A stretch of 64,000 bases of DNA from Phaeobacter sp. QD34_24 (GTDB lineage Bacteria > Pseudomonadota > Alphaproteobacteria > Rhodobacterales > Rhodobacteraceae), in assembly GCF_028890115.1 (NCBI RefSeq), contig NZ_JARCJD010000005.1:1-64000 (forward strand), in the 5' to 3' direction. The notes beneath the pieces are model-generated. The model had not been told where the DNA came from, ran no database searches, and saw only the letters and a program-made list of their open reading frames with translations. Of the stretch, positions 35,748-44,685 are shown piece by piece. Made by a program: the position numbers and the translations under genes. Numbering within the stretch: position 1 is the first letter of the stretch; the number at the start of each line of letters is the position of its first letter.

Positions 35748-36695
35748 ATGGTTCATGAACTCAACGCCTCCCCGGACACCTGCCACTGGGGGTTCTTCGA
35801 CGCACAATACCCGCCCGCCATGACGATAAACAGTGGCGCGGAAGTCGTGATTAATACGGTCTCTGGCGGACCGGACATGCTACCGGGTGGCAGTTTTCAC
35901 GTGCCGAGCGAGCTGCTCGACATCCACGCCGCCGGGCTGCCGGGAATGCCAGGGCATATTCTGACCGGCCCTGTGGCCGTAGATGGAGCGATGCCCGGCG
36001 ATGTGCTTCAGGTTGATGTCCTAGATATTCAGCTGCGGCAGGATTGGGGCTACAACATGATCCGCCCCCTAGCGGGAACCCTCCCGCTGGAGTTTCCAAA
36101 CCGCGTAAAGACCATTCTGCCGCTCGATGCCAACCGTCAGGTCGCACATCTGCCTTGGGGCAAGGAGTTACCGCTCAACCCTTTCTTCGGCGTTATGGGC
36201 GTTGCACCGCCACCGAAGTGGGGGCGTATTTCCACAATCGAGCCCCGCAGCCACGGCGGCAACATCGACAACAAGGAACTGACGGCGGGCAGCACCCTGT
36301 ATCTGCCGGTCTACACAGAGGGCGCGCTGTTCTCTTGCGGCGACGGTCACGCGGCCCAAGGCGATGGTGAGGTCTGCATTACGGCTATCGAAACCGCCTT
36401 GCAGGGCCGTTTTCGGCTGACCCTGCGCCGGGACATCGCTTTGGATTACCCCCAGGCCGAGACACCTACGCACTACATCACCATGGGGATGCATCCTTCC
36501 TTGGATGTCTGCACTGAAATAGCCCTTCGCCAAATGATCAAAGTGGCATGCGCTCGTCTCGGCATCAGCCGGGAGGAAGCCTATATGCTGTGCAGTCTGG
36601 CTGGCGATCTGCGTATTACCCAGACGGTCAATCGTGAGAAGGGCGTACACATGATGATGCCAAAGGCACAACTGGAGCGCGCCTCAGATCGTTAG
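35748..36695 (+). CDS. Acetamidase/formamidase family hydrolase
   Basis: The 315-residue enzyme belongs to the FmdA/AmdA family that releases ammonia from formamide, acetamide or other short amides. Family marks: HVPSELLDIHAAG, the TGPVAVDGAMPGDVLQVDVLDI segment, FFGVMGVAPP, STIEPRSHGGNID, and FSCGDGHAAQGDGEVC (metal and active-site region). Length is normal. Downstream of the GntR gene with an AGGAAGGA ribosome site near 35730. It likely supplies nitrogen. The exact amide cannot be deduced. Confidence 0.88.
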   Translation: MVHELNASPDTCHWGFFDAQYPPAMTINSGAEVVINTVSGGPDMLPGGSFHVPSELLDIHAAGLPGMPGHILTGPVAVDGAMPGDVLQVDVLDIQLRQDWGYNMIRPLAGTLPLEFPNRVKTILPLDANRQVAHLPWGKELPLNPFFGVMGVAPPPKWGRISTIEPRSHGGNIDNKELTAGSTLYLPVYTEGALFSCGDGHAAQGDGEVCITAIETALQGRFRLTLRRDIALDYPQAETPTHYITMGMHPSLDVCTEIALRQMIKVACARLGISREEAYMLCSLAGDLRITQTVNREKGVHMMMPKAQLERASDR

Positions 36696-37097
36696 GCTCA
36701 GGACTTGAGTAACAGGTCCGCAGTCGTCAAGAGTTATTACCTAAGAGAGCTGATCCCGCCCACGGGGTATTCTGGGGCAGTCGTTCAGACTGCCGTTCTG
36801 CGGTTCTTGGATGAGGCCCTTTGGGAACATGCTTCGGTTCGTGGTCAGTACAGGTCCAGATCTTGTCCGGTAAGGGCTGCGACCGAATCTTTGGCATCAA
36901 CGGTTGAGCCAGGCCAGGTCGCATCCTGAGCTTGGACAAGGAGCCCCCAACTTCGCCGAACGCATCGGCGGGGTACATCCGCCACCGGAGCGAGCACCGC
37001 CCAGCGTGAACTCATGGCATCGAACAAGCAGAACGACGCACACCGCTCCCAAGCGGTCTTCCCATATAGGCTCAAGTCATTCTTCTTAGGGAGATTT
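36696..37097. other. Non-coding region at the 3' side of tRNA-Met
   Basis: About 400 bases between the acetamidase stop and the tRNA. It contains the second copy of the TAACAGGTCC/GAGTTATTACC motif (36710-36741), as if a GntR-controlled promoter had stood here. No convincing gene, terminal inverted repeat or duplicated tRNA end (attachment site) was seen; short frames on both strands do not resemble known proteins. Confidence 0.5.
36710..36741. repeat. Repeated bipartite motif, copy 2
   Basis: TAACAGGTCC, eleven bases, GAGTTATTACC, 15 bases after the acetamidase stop. It pairs with the copy at 34938-34963. The spacer is six bases longer. Confidence 0.5.
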
Positions 37098-37174
37098 GGT
37101 AGCGGAGGAGGGACTTGAACCCCCGACACGCGGATTATGATTCCGCTGCTCTAACCAGCTGAGCTACTCCGCCA
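37098..37174 (-). tRNA. tRNA-Met (CAU anticodon)
   Basis: On the minus strand a 77-base cloverleaf begins GGCGGAG and ends CTCCGCT-A-CCA with an encoded CCA. The D arm (AGCTCAGCTGGTTAGAGC), anticodon arm GCGGA-ATCATAA-TCCGC and T arm GGGGGTTCAAGTCCCTC-type stem are all present. CAT at the anticodon means elongator tRNA-Met; a lysidine-modified tRNA-Ile2 has the same anticodon and cannot be excluded by eye, but the overall sequence looks like elongator Met. The pair G1-U72 is a wobble. Confidence 0.88.
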
Positions 37175-37331
37175 CTCGCTGTGTGGAGGCGATTTAAGGA
37201 ATGGCGCGGGTGCGGTCAAGCGGGAAAATCGGCTGGATCGGGTTTTCCACAAAAAAAATCGCACACCTCAGAAATTCTCGTGGCGACATCGTGCGTTAGA
37301 TGGACCCGGGATTCTCGCCAAAGACAGGTGA

Positions 37332-38636
37332 CTACCGAACAAGAGCCGCCTTGATCGTCGGATCGGGAAAACAGGTCGCGGCGTCTCCTCTGGCCTCTTG
37401 CCAACGCCCGATGGAGCGGCGCGTCTTGAAACCGGCCAGCCCATCGGCGCCGCCAACATCATGGCCTTGGCTCTCCAGCACCCGCTGCATGGCGGCCACA
37501 TCCGAGCGCAGCAGCCCGCCAACCGCGCCCCAGGATGCAGAGAAGTCACCCACTCCGAACTGGATGCGGTCCCCCACATGGCCCACGAACAGGGCGTAGA
37601 GATCGCTCATGTTGTAGTCTTTCAAAACGTAGAAATTCGGCGTCATCACAAAGGCAGGTCCGTGGCGCCCGGCAGGAAACAGGAGATACCCCTCCCCTTG
37701 CAGTTCATGCTTGGGGAAGGGGCGGCCAGAGACGCGGGTGATCCCCAGTTCGGCCCATTCGGCAATCGAGCGCCCCTGATCGGGGCCTTCCAGGGTGCAG
37801 GAGACCGCATCGGGCACATGCACTTCGAACCCCCAATCCCGACCCGTCTGCCAGCCGTGGCGCTGCAGGTAGGCCCCGATCGAGGCGATGGTATCCGCCT
37901 CGGACGACCAGATATCGGCATGGCCGTCGCCATCGTCGTCACGGGCATATTTCAGGTAGTTCGATGGCATGAACTGCGGCTGCCCCAGCGCCCCGGCCCA
38001 GCTGCTTTTCATGGCGCGCGCCGGGGCGTGCCCCGCCTCGGCGATCTGCAGCGCTGCGATCAGCTCCTCTCGGAAATAACCGGCACGCGTGCTCATGAAG
38101 GCCTTGGTGCCCAGAACCTCAAAGGCATCATGGGGAATGGCGACGCGGCCATAGGCGCTTTCGCGGCCCCAGATCGCCAGGATGATCCGCCACGGCACCC
38201 CGGTTTGCCGCGCGACCCGGTCCAACACAGATTTGTGGCGGCGCGCCATCTGCTTTCCGACCGAGGTCGCCCCATCGACCGACCCACGGTTGAAGTATTT
38301 CCCCGGGCTTCCGAATTCGGCCTGTCGTTGTTTCTTCGGTGGCTTGGGCGCGCTGCCGGGGGGCACAAGATCCGGCAGCTTCCAGTTCAGCTGCACCCCA
38401 TCAAAGGCCGCCTCAAAGGTGCGCGGCGAGACCCCTGCCCTCTGGGCCTCGGGCCAAATGTCCCGGTTCAGCCAGGTTTGAAACTGGCGCTCGACAGCCG
38501 CGCGATCCTGGGCCCACACGGGCCCGCCCCCCATCAGCAGGCAAACGGGCAGCACAAGGCTAAGCTGCCTAAGGCCGCGGCCAAGCCAAGACAATCCTGA
38601 GCACCCCAAGATCACGGGACAGGGCATCCGCTTCAT
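37332..38636 (-). CDS. Lytic murein transglycosylase, MltB-like
   Basis: The 434-residue enzyme cleaves the peptidoglycan glycan strand. An N-terminal signal sequence (LSLVLPVCLLMGGGPVWAQD) is followed by the SLT_2/MltB catalytic domain (about residues 50-345): AIWGRESAYG with the catalytic glutamate, GALGQPQFMPSNYLKYARD, and the DGDGHADIW loop. A C-terminal peptidoglycan-binding domain (about 375-430) has VLESQGHDVGGADGLAGFKTRRSI. Periplasmic. Its start overlaps the end of the upstream decarboxylase-like gene by four bases on the same strand. Confidence 0.9.
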   Translation of the reverse strand: MKRMPCPVILGCSGLSWLGRGLRQLSLVLPVCLLMGGGPVWAQDRAAVERQFQTWLNRDIWPEAQRAGVSPRTFEAAFDGVQLNWKLPDLVPPGSAPKPPKKQRQAEFGSPGKYFNRGSVDGATSVGKQMARRHKSVLDRVARQTGVPWRIILAIWGRESAYGRVAIPHDAFEVLGTKAFMSTRAGYFREELIAALQIAEAGHAPARAMKSSWAGALGQPQFMPSNYLKYARDDDGDGHADIWSSEADTIASIGAYLQRHGWQTGRDWGFEVHVPDAVSCTLEGPDQGRSIAEWAELGITRVSGRPFPKHELQGEGYLLFPAGRHGPAFVMTPNFYVLKDYNMSDLYALFVGHVGDRIQFGVGDFSASWGAVGGLLRSDVAAMQRVLESQGHDVGGADGLAGFKTRRSIGRWQEARGDAATCFPDPTIKAALVR

Positions 38637-39025
38637 TCTGCCGCCCCGGCCTCTGCCAGGACTTTACGGGCCACACGGAAACACTCCAGGGCCTGGGGTA
38701 CGCCGCAGTAGATGCCGATCACATGAATGATGGCGCGCAGCTCCTCCTGGTTCACGCCATTGGTCAGCGCACCTTTGCAGTGCACCTCCCATTCATGCAT
38801 CTTGCCCAGCGCACCGATCATCGACAGGTTCATCATCGACCGTGTCTTGGCGTCGATCACATCGTCCCCCCAGCCAAATCCCCAGCACCAGGCGGTCATC
38901 GCCTCCTGAAAGGGGCGCGTGAACTCATCGGCAGCGGCGAGGTTTGCATCCACATATTCGGCGCCCAGCGTGGCGCGGCGCTGTTCAAGCCCTTTAAGAA
39001 ACAGGTCTTCGTCGAATGTGCTCAT
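38633..39025 (-). CDS. Carboxymuconolactone decarboxylase family protein
   Basis: The 130-residue protein has the CMD/AhpD-like helical fold. The conserved core runs WGDDVIDAKTRSMMNLSMIGALGKMHEWEVHCKGALTNG, then EELRAIIHVIGIYCGVPQALE. It resembles 4-carboxymuconolactone decarboxylase (PcaC) of the beta-ketoadipate pathway, but no other pca genes are present, so a specific role is not claimed. The CxxC peroxidase motif of AhpD is absent. It overlaps the lytic transglycosylase gene by four bases. Confidence 0.85.
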   Translation of the reverse strand: MSTFDEDLFLKGLEQRRATLGAEYVDANLAAADEFTRPFQEAMTAWCWGFGWGDDVIDAKTRSMMNLSMIGALGKMHEWEVHCKGALTNGVNQEELRAIIHVIGIYCGVPQALECFRVARKVLAEAGAAE

Positions 39026-39152
39026 GGCGAGGCTCCAATATTATTGTCCCCTGAGCCATTGGGTCAGGATGGCGTCTCAGCCATGATTGCAACAATCCCA
39101 CCCCCTTTACCACGATCAAAAGCAGGCGCGGGCCAGTATCACGCGCCCGCCC

Positions 39153-40295
39153 TCAGGGCAGAGGATCGGTGCGGTAGAGCCGGATCTTCAGCCCGCCATG
39201 GGCGACCGGCGCCCCATTGGGCAGAAACGGCAGCTCTGTCGCCTTTGCCAGGGCCGCGTCGCTGGTCGCGATGCCGACACGCCAGCCCGAGAACCGCTCC
39301 TTCAAGGTCTTCCCTAGAGCGCCATAAAGCGCAAACAACAGCTTCTTGTTGCCGATCCGCGCCCCATAGGGCGGATTGACGATCACCAGTCCCGGCGCGC
39401 CCTCGGGCGGTTGCAGATCGCTGACCGCCTGTTGCGAATAGGCTGTGCAGCCCTCGACACCGGCGCGCGCGGCATTTGCCGTGGCCATCTCTACCGCGCC
39501 CGCATTCCGGTCAGATCCGTAAAAGGTCACTTCGGTTTGCCCCGTGGAGCTTGCAGCGCGCATCTCCTCCCAGGCTTTGGCGTCGAATGTGGCCAATTGT
39601 TCAAAGGCAAAGCTGCGACTGCGCCCCGGCATCAGCCCCAGCGCCATCTCGGCCGCTTCGATCACGAAGGTGCCCGAACCGCACATGGGGTCCACCACGG
39701 TTTCAGACCCGTCAAAACCGCACTGCCGCAGGAACAAGGCCGCCAGGGTTTCGCGCATCGGCGCCTTGCCGACGGCCGACTTGTGGCCCCGCTTGTGCAG
39801 CCCCTCGCCCGAGGTGTCGACGCTGAAGACACAGAGATTGTCCTCGATCCGGCATTTCAGGGTCACGCTGGCGCTGCTTTGCGCCTCAGTCGCGTTGGGG
39901 GGCACGATGGTGACACCCAGCTCCTCGGCCAGAGCGCGCTCGATCCGCTGGGCGGCGGCCCCTGCATGGTAGATCTTGGATTTCTTGTTGGTTGCCACCT
40001 CGACCCGCACGGGCACATCGGCACGCAGGACATCGGACCAGGGGAATTTGCGGGCGCGCTTGTCCAGCTGCGCCAGGTGAAAAGCCCGGAATTCACCGAT
40101 CCGCGCCAGCACCCGCGCCGCGCCGCGCAAGCACAGGTTGGCGCGCCAGACATCCGTCCAACCACCGGTCACGATGACGCCGCCGGGCACCGCCTTGGGA
40201 TCGGCGAATTGCAAGTCGCGCACCTCTGCCAGCAGCATCTGCTCCAGCCCAGGCGCCACGGTCAGGAAGATCTCGAATGTCTCTGTATCTGTCAT
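39153..40295 (-). CDS. THUMP-domain 23S rRNA (guanine-N2) methyltransferase, RlmL-like
   Basis: The 380-residue protein has an N-terminal THUMP RNA-binding domain (about residues 5-150) and a Rossmann-type methyltransferase domain with VDPMCGSGTFVIEAAEMALGL (SAM site) and IVNPPYGARIG, the NPPY motif of N2-guanine methylation. It is most like the N-terminal half (RlmL) of the fused RlmKL, modifying 23S rRNA. The ATG at 40295 is preceded by GGAG seven bases upstream. Transcribed leftward, divergent from the glycerol transporter operon. Confidence 0.87.
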   Translation of the reverse strand: MTDTETFEIFLTVAPGLEQMLLAEVRDLQFADPKAVPGGVIVTGGWTDVWRANLCLRGAARVLARIGEFRAFHLAQLDKRARKFPWSDVLRADVPVRVEVATNKKSKIYHAGAAAQRIERALAEELGVTIVPPNATEAQSSASVTLKCRIEDNLCVFSVDTSGEGLHKRGHKSAVGKAPMRETLAALFLRQCGFDGSETVVDPMCGSGTFVIEAAEMALGLMPGRSRSFAFEQLATFDAKAWEEMRAASSTGQTEVTFYGSDRNAGAVEMATANAARAGVEGCTAYSQQAVSDLQPPEGAPGLVIVNPPYGARIGNKKLLFALYGALGKTLKERFSGWRVGIATSDAALAKATELPFLPNGAPVAHGGLKIRLYRTDPLP

Positions 40296-40457
40296 GGTCC
40301 ACTCCATAGCGGCAAAGACAGCGACCCGCGACGAAAAAAAAACCTCCACGCACCGCCCCGGGTGGCAGAGACATTGGAGGCGCGACTTGCCGCGATGCGG
40401 CACAGGGATGATGCAAACGCGGCATAAAAACGCGACACCAAAATCAAGAATAATCAC

Positions 40458-40482
40458 AATTATGTCATGTACTTACATAATT
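40458..40482. promoter_or_regulatory. Inverted repeat in the glycerol operon promoter region
   Basis: AATTATGT, nine bases, ACATAATT: perfect eight-base arms in a strongly A/T-rich stretch. A TTGACA hexamer follows at 40497-40502, though no good -10 box sits 17 bases after it. Likely repressor site for the glp genes, 104 bases before the glpV start. Confidence 0.6.
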
Positions 40483-40585
40483 ACTAATTTTTTAGTTTGA
40501 CAAAATGCCGCGCCCTGTGAAACCTCTGATGCAGTCAGGTGCATTTAACGCACAGCTGACCATAACGACTTTAGGGAGGAGAAAG

Positions 40586-42319
40586 ATGCGCAAGTATCTT
40601 TTGTCCGCAGCAGCGGTTTGCGCCGTGGTTGCGGGACAGGCAGCCTATGCCGATGAGGCCGCTGCCAAGAAGTGGATCGATGAAGAATTCCAACCCTCGG
40701 CGCTCAGCAAGGACGAGCAACTGTCAGAGATGCAGTGGTTCATTCAGGCGGCTGAGCCTTACAAGGGCATGGAGATCAACGTGCTGTCCGAGGGCATTCC
40801 CACGCACAGCTATGAATCCGAAGTGCTGACCAAGGCGTTCGAGGAGATCACCGGGATCAAGGTCAATCACCAGATCCTTGGCGAAGGCGAGGTGGTGCAG
40901 GCGGTTCAGACCCAGATGCAAACCAAGCGGAACCTCTATGACGCCTATGTCAATGATTCCGACCTGATCGGCACCCATTCGCGTCTGCAACTGGCCTACA
41001 ACCTGACGGACATGATGGCAGGCGATTTTGCGGGCGTCACCAACCCCGGCCTGGACCTGGATGACTTCATGGGCACCCAGTTCACCACCGGCCCGGACGG
41101 CGACCTCTACCAGCTGCCCGATCAGCAGTTCGCCAACCTCTACTGGTTCCGCAAGGACTGGTTCGACCGCGAAGACCTGCAGGCCGCCTTCAAGGCGAAA
41201 TACGGTTACGACCTGGGGGTTCCGGTCAACTGGTCCGCCTATGAGGACATCGCCGAGTTCTTTTCCGAAGACGTGAAGAACATCGATGGCGTCGATATCT
41301 ACGGCCACATGGACTACGGCAAACGCGCACCCGACCTTGGCTGGCGGATGACCGATGCCTGGTTGTCGATGGCCGGTGCCGGCTCCAGGGGGGAACCGAA
41401 CGGGATCCCGATCGACGAATGGGGCATCCGCATGGAAGCGGGCACCTGTAACCCGCAGGGCGCAAGCGTCACCCGGGGCGGTGCGGCCAACGGTCCTGCT
41501 GCGGTCTATGCGATCCGCAAGTGGGATGAATGGCTGCGCAACTATGCGCCTCCGGGTGCGGCGTCTTATGACTTCTACCAGTCCCTGCCCGCGCTGGCGC
41601 AAGGCAACGTGGCCCAGCAGATCTTCTGGTACACCGCCTTTACCGCCGACATGGTGAAGCCCAAGTCCGAAGGCAACAACACCGTGGATGACAGCGGTAC
41701 GCCGCTGTGGCGCATGGCCCCCTCGCCGCATGGCCCCTATTGGGAAGAAGGCCAGAAGGTCGGTTATCAGGACGTTGGCTCCTGGACCTTCCTCAAGTCC
41801 ACGCCGCTGGACCGCGCACAGGCTGCATGGCTCTATGCGCAGTTCGTGGTCTCCAAGACCGTGGACGTGAAGAAGTCGCACGTTGGTCTGACCTTCATCC
41901 GCGACAGTTCTGTCAACCACGCAAGCTTTACCGAGCGTGCGCCGAAACTGGGTGGCCTGGTGGAATTCTACCGCTCGCCCGACCGCGTGGCCTGGTCGCC
42001 CACCGGCGTGAACGTGCCGGATTATCCGAAGCTCGCCCAGATCTGGTGGCAGCAGATCGGTGACGTGAACTCCGGCGCCTTCACCCCGCAGGAAGCCATG
42101 GATCGCCTGGCCGAGGAGATGGATATCACCATGGCCCGGATGCAGCGTGCGGATGAGCAAGCGAACATCTACGGCGGCTGCGGCCCGCGTCTGAACGAGG
42201 AAAAGCCCGCCGAGTGGTGGTTCGCCAACGGCGGTGCCAAGCCGAAGCTGGAGAACGAAAAGCCCATGGGCCAGACCGTCAACTATGACGCGCTGGTCGC
42301 CCGCTGGGCCAAGCAGTAA
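40586..42319 (+). CDS. glpV: Glycerol ABC transporter, solute-binding protein
   Basis: The 577-residue periplasmic binding protein begins at ATG 40586 with GGGAGGAG upstream and a signal peptide ending AAYA. It is much larger than ordinary sugar-binding proteins and matches GlpV of the Rhizobium glycerol importer GlpSTPQUV (segments FQPSALSKDEQ, NVLSEGIPTHSYESEVL, DQQFANLYWFRKDWFDR, HVGLTFIRDSSVNHASF). It captures glycerol outside the membrane. First gene of a six-gene operon; two hairpins follow before the ATPases. Confidence 0.9.
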   Translation: MRKYLLSAAAVCAVVAGQAAYADEAAAKKWIDEEFQPSALSKDEQLSEMQWFIQAAEPYKGMEINVLSEGIPTHSYESEVLTKAFEEITGIKVNHQILGEGEVVQAVQTQMQTKRNLYDAYVNDSDLIGTHSRLQLAYNLTDMMAGDFAGVTNPGLDLDDFMGTQFTTGPDGDLYQLPDQQFANLYWFRKDWFDREDLQAAFKAKYGYDLGVPVNWSAYEDIAEFFSEDVKNIDGVDIYGHMDYGKRAPDLGWRMTDAWLSMAGAGSRGEPNGIPIDEWGIRMEAGTCNPQGASVTRGGAANGPAAVYAIRKWDEWLRNYAPPGAASYDFYQSLPALAQGNVAQQIFWYTAFTADMVKPKSEGNNTVDDSGTPLWRMAPSPHGPYWEEGQKVGYQDVGSWTFLKSTPLDRAQAAWLYAQFVVSKTVDVKKSHVGLTFIRDSSVNHASFTERAPKLGGLVEFYRSPDRVAWSPTGVNVPDYPKLAQIWWQQIGDVNSGAFTPQEAMDRLAEEMDITMARMQRADEQANIYGGCGPRLNEEKPAEWWFANGGAKPKLENEKPMGQTVNYDALVARWAKQ

Positions 42320-42332
42320 GGCGCCTCTCCCC

Positions 42333-42406
42333 GCCGGGTCTTGAACGCGACACCGCGTGCCGGACCCGGCACCCCGCCCCGGAGCCTCCCCCGCGATGCT
42401 CCGGGG
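42333..42406 (+). other. Two intercistronic hairpins between glpV and glpS
   Basis: GCCGGGTC (42333-42340) with GACCCGGC (42363-42370), then CCCCGGAGC (42377-42385) with GCTCCGGGG (42398-42406) followed by TCTTTAT. The second resembles an attenuating terminator and would favour higher expression of the binding protein than of the ATPases. Confidence 0.7.
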
Positions 42407-42514
42407 TCTTTATCCCAACATACGACACCTCCCCCTTGCCGTCGTGCAGGGGATGCTGCCGACCTCACCGCATCTGGTGGTCTGCGGCCCACAATGCCGG
42501 AAAGCCTTATCAAG

Positions 42515-43591
42515 ATGGCACTTGAACTCAAAAACGTGACCAAGCGCGTCGGCGCGGTCGAGCACATCAAGGAGACTTCCCTGGTGCTGGACAGCGGTCA
42601 CTTCAACGTCCTTCTGGGCGCCACCGGGTCGGGAAAGACCTCGCTCATCAAGTTGATGGCCGGGCTGGATCCGATGGCCAGCGGCTCTGTCTGGATGGAC
42701 GGGCAGGACGTGACCCGCCTCAGCACGCAGAAACGCAACATCAGCCTGGTGCACCAGTTTTTCATCAACTACCCGCACATGACGGTCTTCGACAATATTG
42801 CCTCCCCGCTGAAGGTTGCAGGCATGGCGAAGTCCGAGATTGAGGGCCGCGTGGAAGAGGCTGCCGATATCCTGCAGCTGCGCCCCATGCTGCACCGCCG
42901 CCCGCATGAACTGTCGGGCGGGCAACAGCAGCGCTGCGCCCTGGCTCGCGCCATCGCCAAGGAAAGCCGTGCGGTCTTCCTCGACGAACCCCTGGCCAAC
43001 CTCGACTACAAGTTGCGCGAAGAGCTGCGTGACCAACTGCCCGACCTGTTTGCCGGGCGCGGCGCGGTCGTGGTCTATGCCACCTCGGAACCGGAAGAGG
43101 CGCTTCTGCTGGGCGGCAAGACGGCGCTGATGCGCGATGGGCGCGTGACCCAGTTCGGCGCAACGGCAGATATCTACCGCAATCCGGCCAATGTGGAGGC
43201 GGCCCGCGTATTCTCGGACCCGCCCATCAACACCGCCGAGATCCAGAAAGAGGGCAACACGGCGCGGCTGACGCGGGATGTGTCCTGGCTGCTGGATGGT
43301 GCGGCTGCGGATCTGCGCGATGGGACCTACACCATCGCAATCCGCCCCCACCACGTGCTACCCTTCGCAGGCGCAGGCCCCGCGGTGCGCATCGCGGGCC
43401 GCGTCCAGGTGACCGAGCTCTCAGGCTCTGAAAGCAGCGCGCATTTCGACCTGGGACTGCCCGGCTCAAACGACAGCTGGGTCAGCCTTTCGGCGGGTGT
43501 TCACCCCTATGAGGTTGGCGAAATGCATGATTTCTATATGGATCCTTCGGCGGCCTATGTCTTTGCCCCCGACGGCTCCCGCGTGGCGTGA
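42515..43591 (+). CDS. glpS: Glycerol ABC transporter ATPase 1
   Basis: The 358-residue ATPase has a Walker A GATGSGKTS, a normal signature LSGGQQQRCALARAI and Walker B VFLDEPLANLD. The switch histidine is missing: the expected THDQ is ATSEPEEAL, with serine in the histidine position. The Q-loop reads LVHQFFINYP. The C-terminal domain is MalK-like. ATG at 42515 is the best start by alignment to the conserved MALELKNVTKR although its ribosome site is weak; an ATG at 42494 is in frame. It pairs with the following ATPase as a heterodimer. Confidence 0.88.
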   Translation: MALELKNVTKRVGAVEHIKETSLVLDSGHFNVLLGATGSGKTSLIKLMAGLDPMASGSVWMDGQDVTRLSTQKRNISLVHQFFINYPHMTVFDNIASPLKVAGMAKSEIEGRVEEAADILQLRPMLHRRPHELSGGQQQRCALARAIAKESRAVFLDEPLANLDYKLREELRDQLPDLFAGRGAVVVYATSEPEEALLLGGKTALMRDGRVTQFGATADIYRNPANVEAARVFSDPPINTAEIQKEGNTARLTRDVSWLLDGAAADLRDGTYTIAIRPHHVLPFAGAGPAVRIAGRVQVTELSGSESSAHFDLGLPGSNDSWVSLSAGVHPYEVGEMHDFYMDPSAAYVFAPDGSRVA

Positions 43592-43599
43592 GGCGAAAC

Positions 43600-44685
43600 A
43601 TGGCCAAGATTACACTTTCAAAGCTGCGTCATAGCTATCTGCCGAACCCGGGCCCTGAGTCCGATTACGCGCTGAAGGAGATCGACCTTGATTGGTCCGA
43701 CGGCGGCGCCTACGCGCTCTTGGGACCGTCGGGTTGCGGCAAATCCACCCTGCTCAACATCATCTCCGGGCTTCTGGTGCCCTCGGACGGCAAGATCCTG
43801 TTCGATGATCGTGACGTCACCACCCTGCCGCCCGATCAGCGCAACATCGCGCAGGTGTTCCAGTTCCCGGTGATCTACGACACCATGACGGTCTACGACA
43901 ACCTGGCCTTCCCCCTGCGCAATCGCGGCAGGGACGAAGCCACGGTCAGGACCCGCGTCACCGCCATTGCCGAGATGCTGGAGCTGACCGAGATGCTGAA
44001 CACCCGCGCCGCGGGCCTCAGCCCAGACACGAAACAGAAGATCTCGATGGGGCGCGGATTGGTGCGTGAGGACGTCAATGTGGTGATGTTCGACGAGCCG
44101 CTAACGGTGATCGACCCGCATCTGAAATGGAAGCTGCGTTCCAAGCTGAAAGAGCTGCACCAGCGCGTGAAGGCAACGATGATCTACGTCACCCACGACC
44201 AGACAGAGGCGCTGACCTTTGCCGATCAGGTGGTGGTGATGCAGCTGGGCGAAGTCGTGCAGGTCGGCACGCCCGTAGAGCTGTTCGAACGCCCCGCGCA
44301 TACCTTCGTCGGTCACTTCATCGGCTCGCCAGGAATGAACATCCTGCCCTGCTCCCTGGTGGAGGGACAGGCGCGTTTTGCCGATCAGGCGATTGCCCTG
44401 GAAGGCCCGATACAAGGCACCCCGCAAGGCAAGACAGAGATCGGCATCCGCCCCGAATTCGTTTCTCTTGCCACCAGCGGCCTGCCCGCAACGGTGACCA
44501 AGGTCTCTGACGTCGGCCGCCACACGGTTGTGGAATGCACGGCAGGCGGTGAACGCATCAACGCCATCATCGAAGGGGGCGCACCGGAAAAAGGCGCCTC
44601 CGTTCATCTTGAGTTCCGACGCGACCAGACCCGGCTTTATGTCGATGGCTGGCTCGCCACCACCCCAGAGGAGGCCGCGGCATGA
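43600..44685 (+). CDS. glpT: Glycerol ABC transporter ATPase 2
   Basis: The 361-residue partner ATPase has a canonical Walker A GPSGCGKST, Walker B VVMFDEPLTVID and switch THDQTEALTFADQ. Its signature is degenerate: LSPDTKQKISMGRGL instead of LSGGQ. The Q-loop reads VFQFPVIYDTM. So the faults complement those of the upstream ATPase. ATG at 43600, eight bases after the previous stop; the end overlaps the permease start by four bases. The name follows Rhizobium usage and is unrelated to the E. coli glycerol-3-phosphate antiporter GlpT. Confidence 0.88.
   Translation: MAKITLSKLRHSYLPNPGPESDYALKEIDLDWSDGGAYALLGPSGCGKSTLLNIISGLLVPSDGKILFDDRDVTTLPPDQRNIAQVFQFPVIYDTMTVYDNLAFPLRNRGRDEATVRTRVTAIAEMLELTEMLNTRAAGLSPDTKQKISMGRGLVREDVNVVMFDEPLTVIDPHLKWKLRSKLKELHQRVKATMIYVTHDQTEALTFADQVVVMQLGEVVQVGTPVELFERPAHTFVGHFIGSPGMNILPCSLVEGQARFADQAIALEGPIQGTPQGKTEIGIRPEFVSLATSGLPATVTKVSDVGRHTVVECTAGGERINAIIEGGAPEKGASVHLEFRRDQTRLYVDGWLATTPEEAAA

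Noticed and set aside
36696-37097. Integration site or mobile-element remnant at the tRNA-Met 3' end
   Set aside because: No second copy of the tRNA end, no integrase and no inverted terminal repeats were seen in the window.
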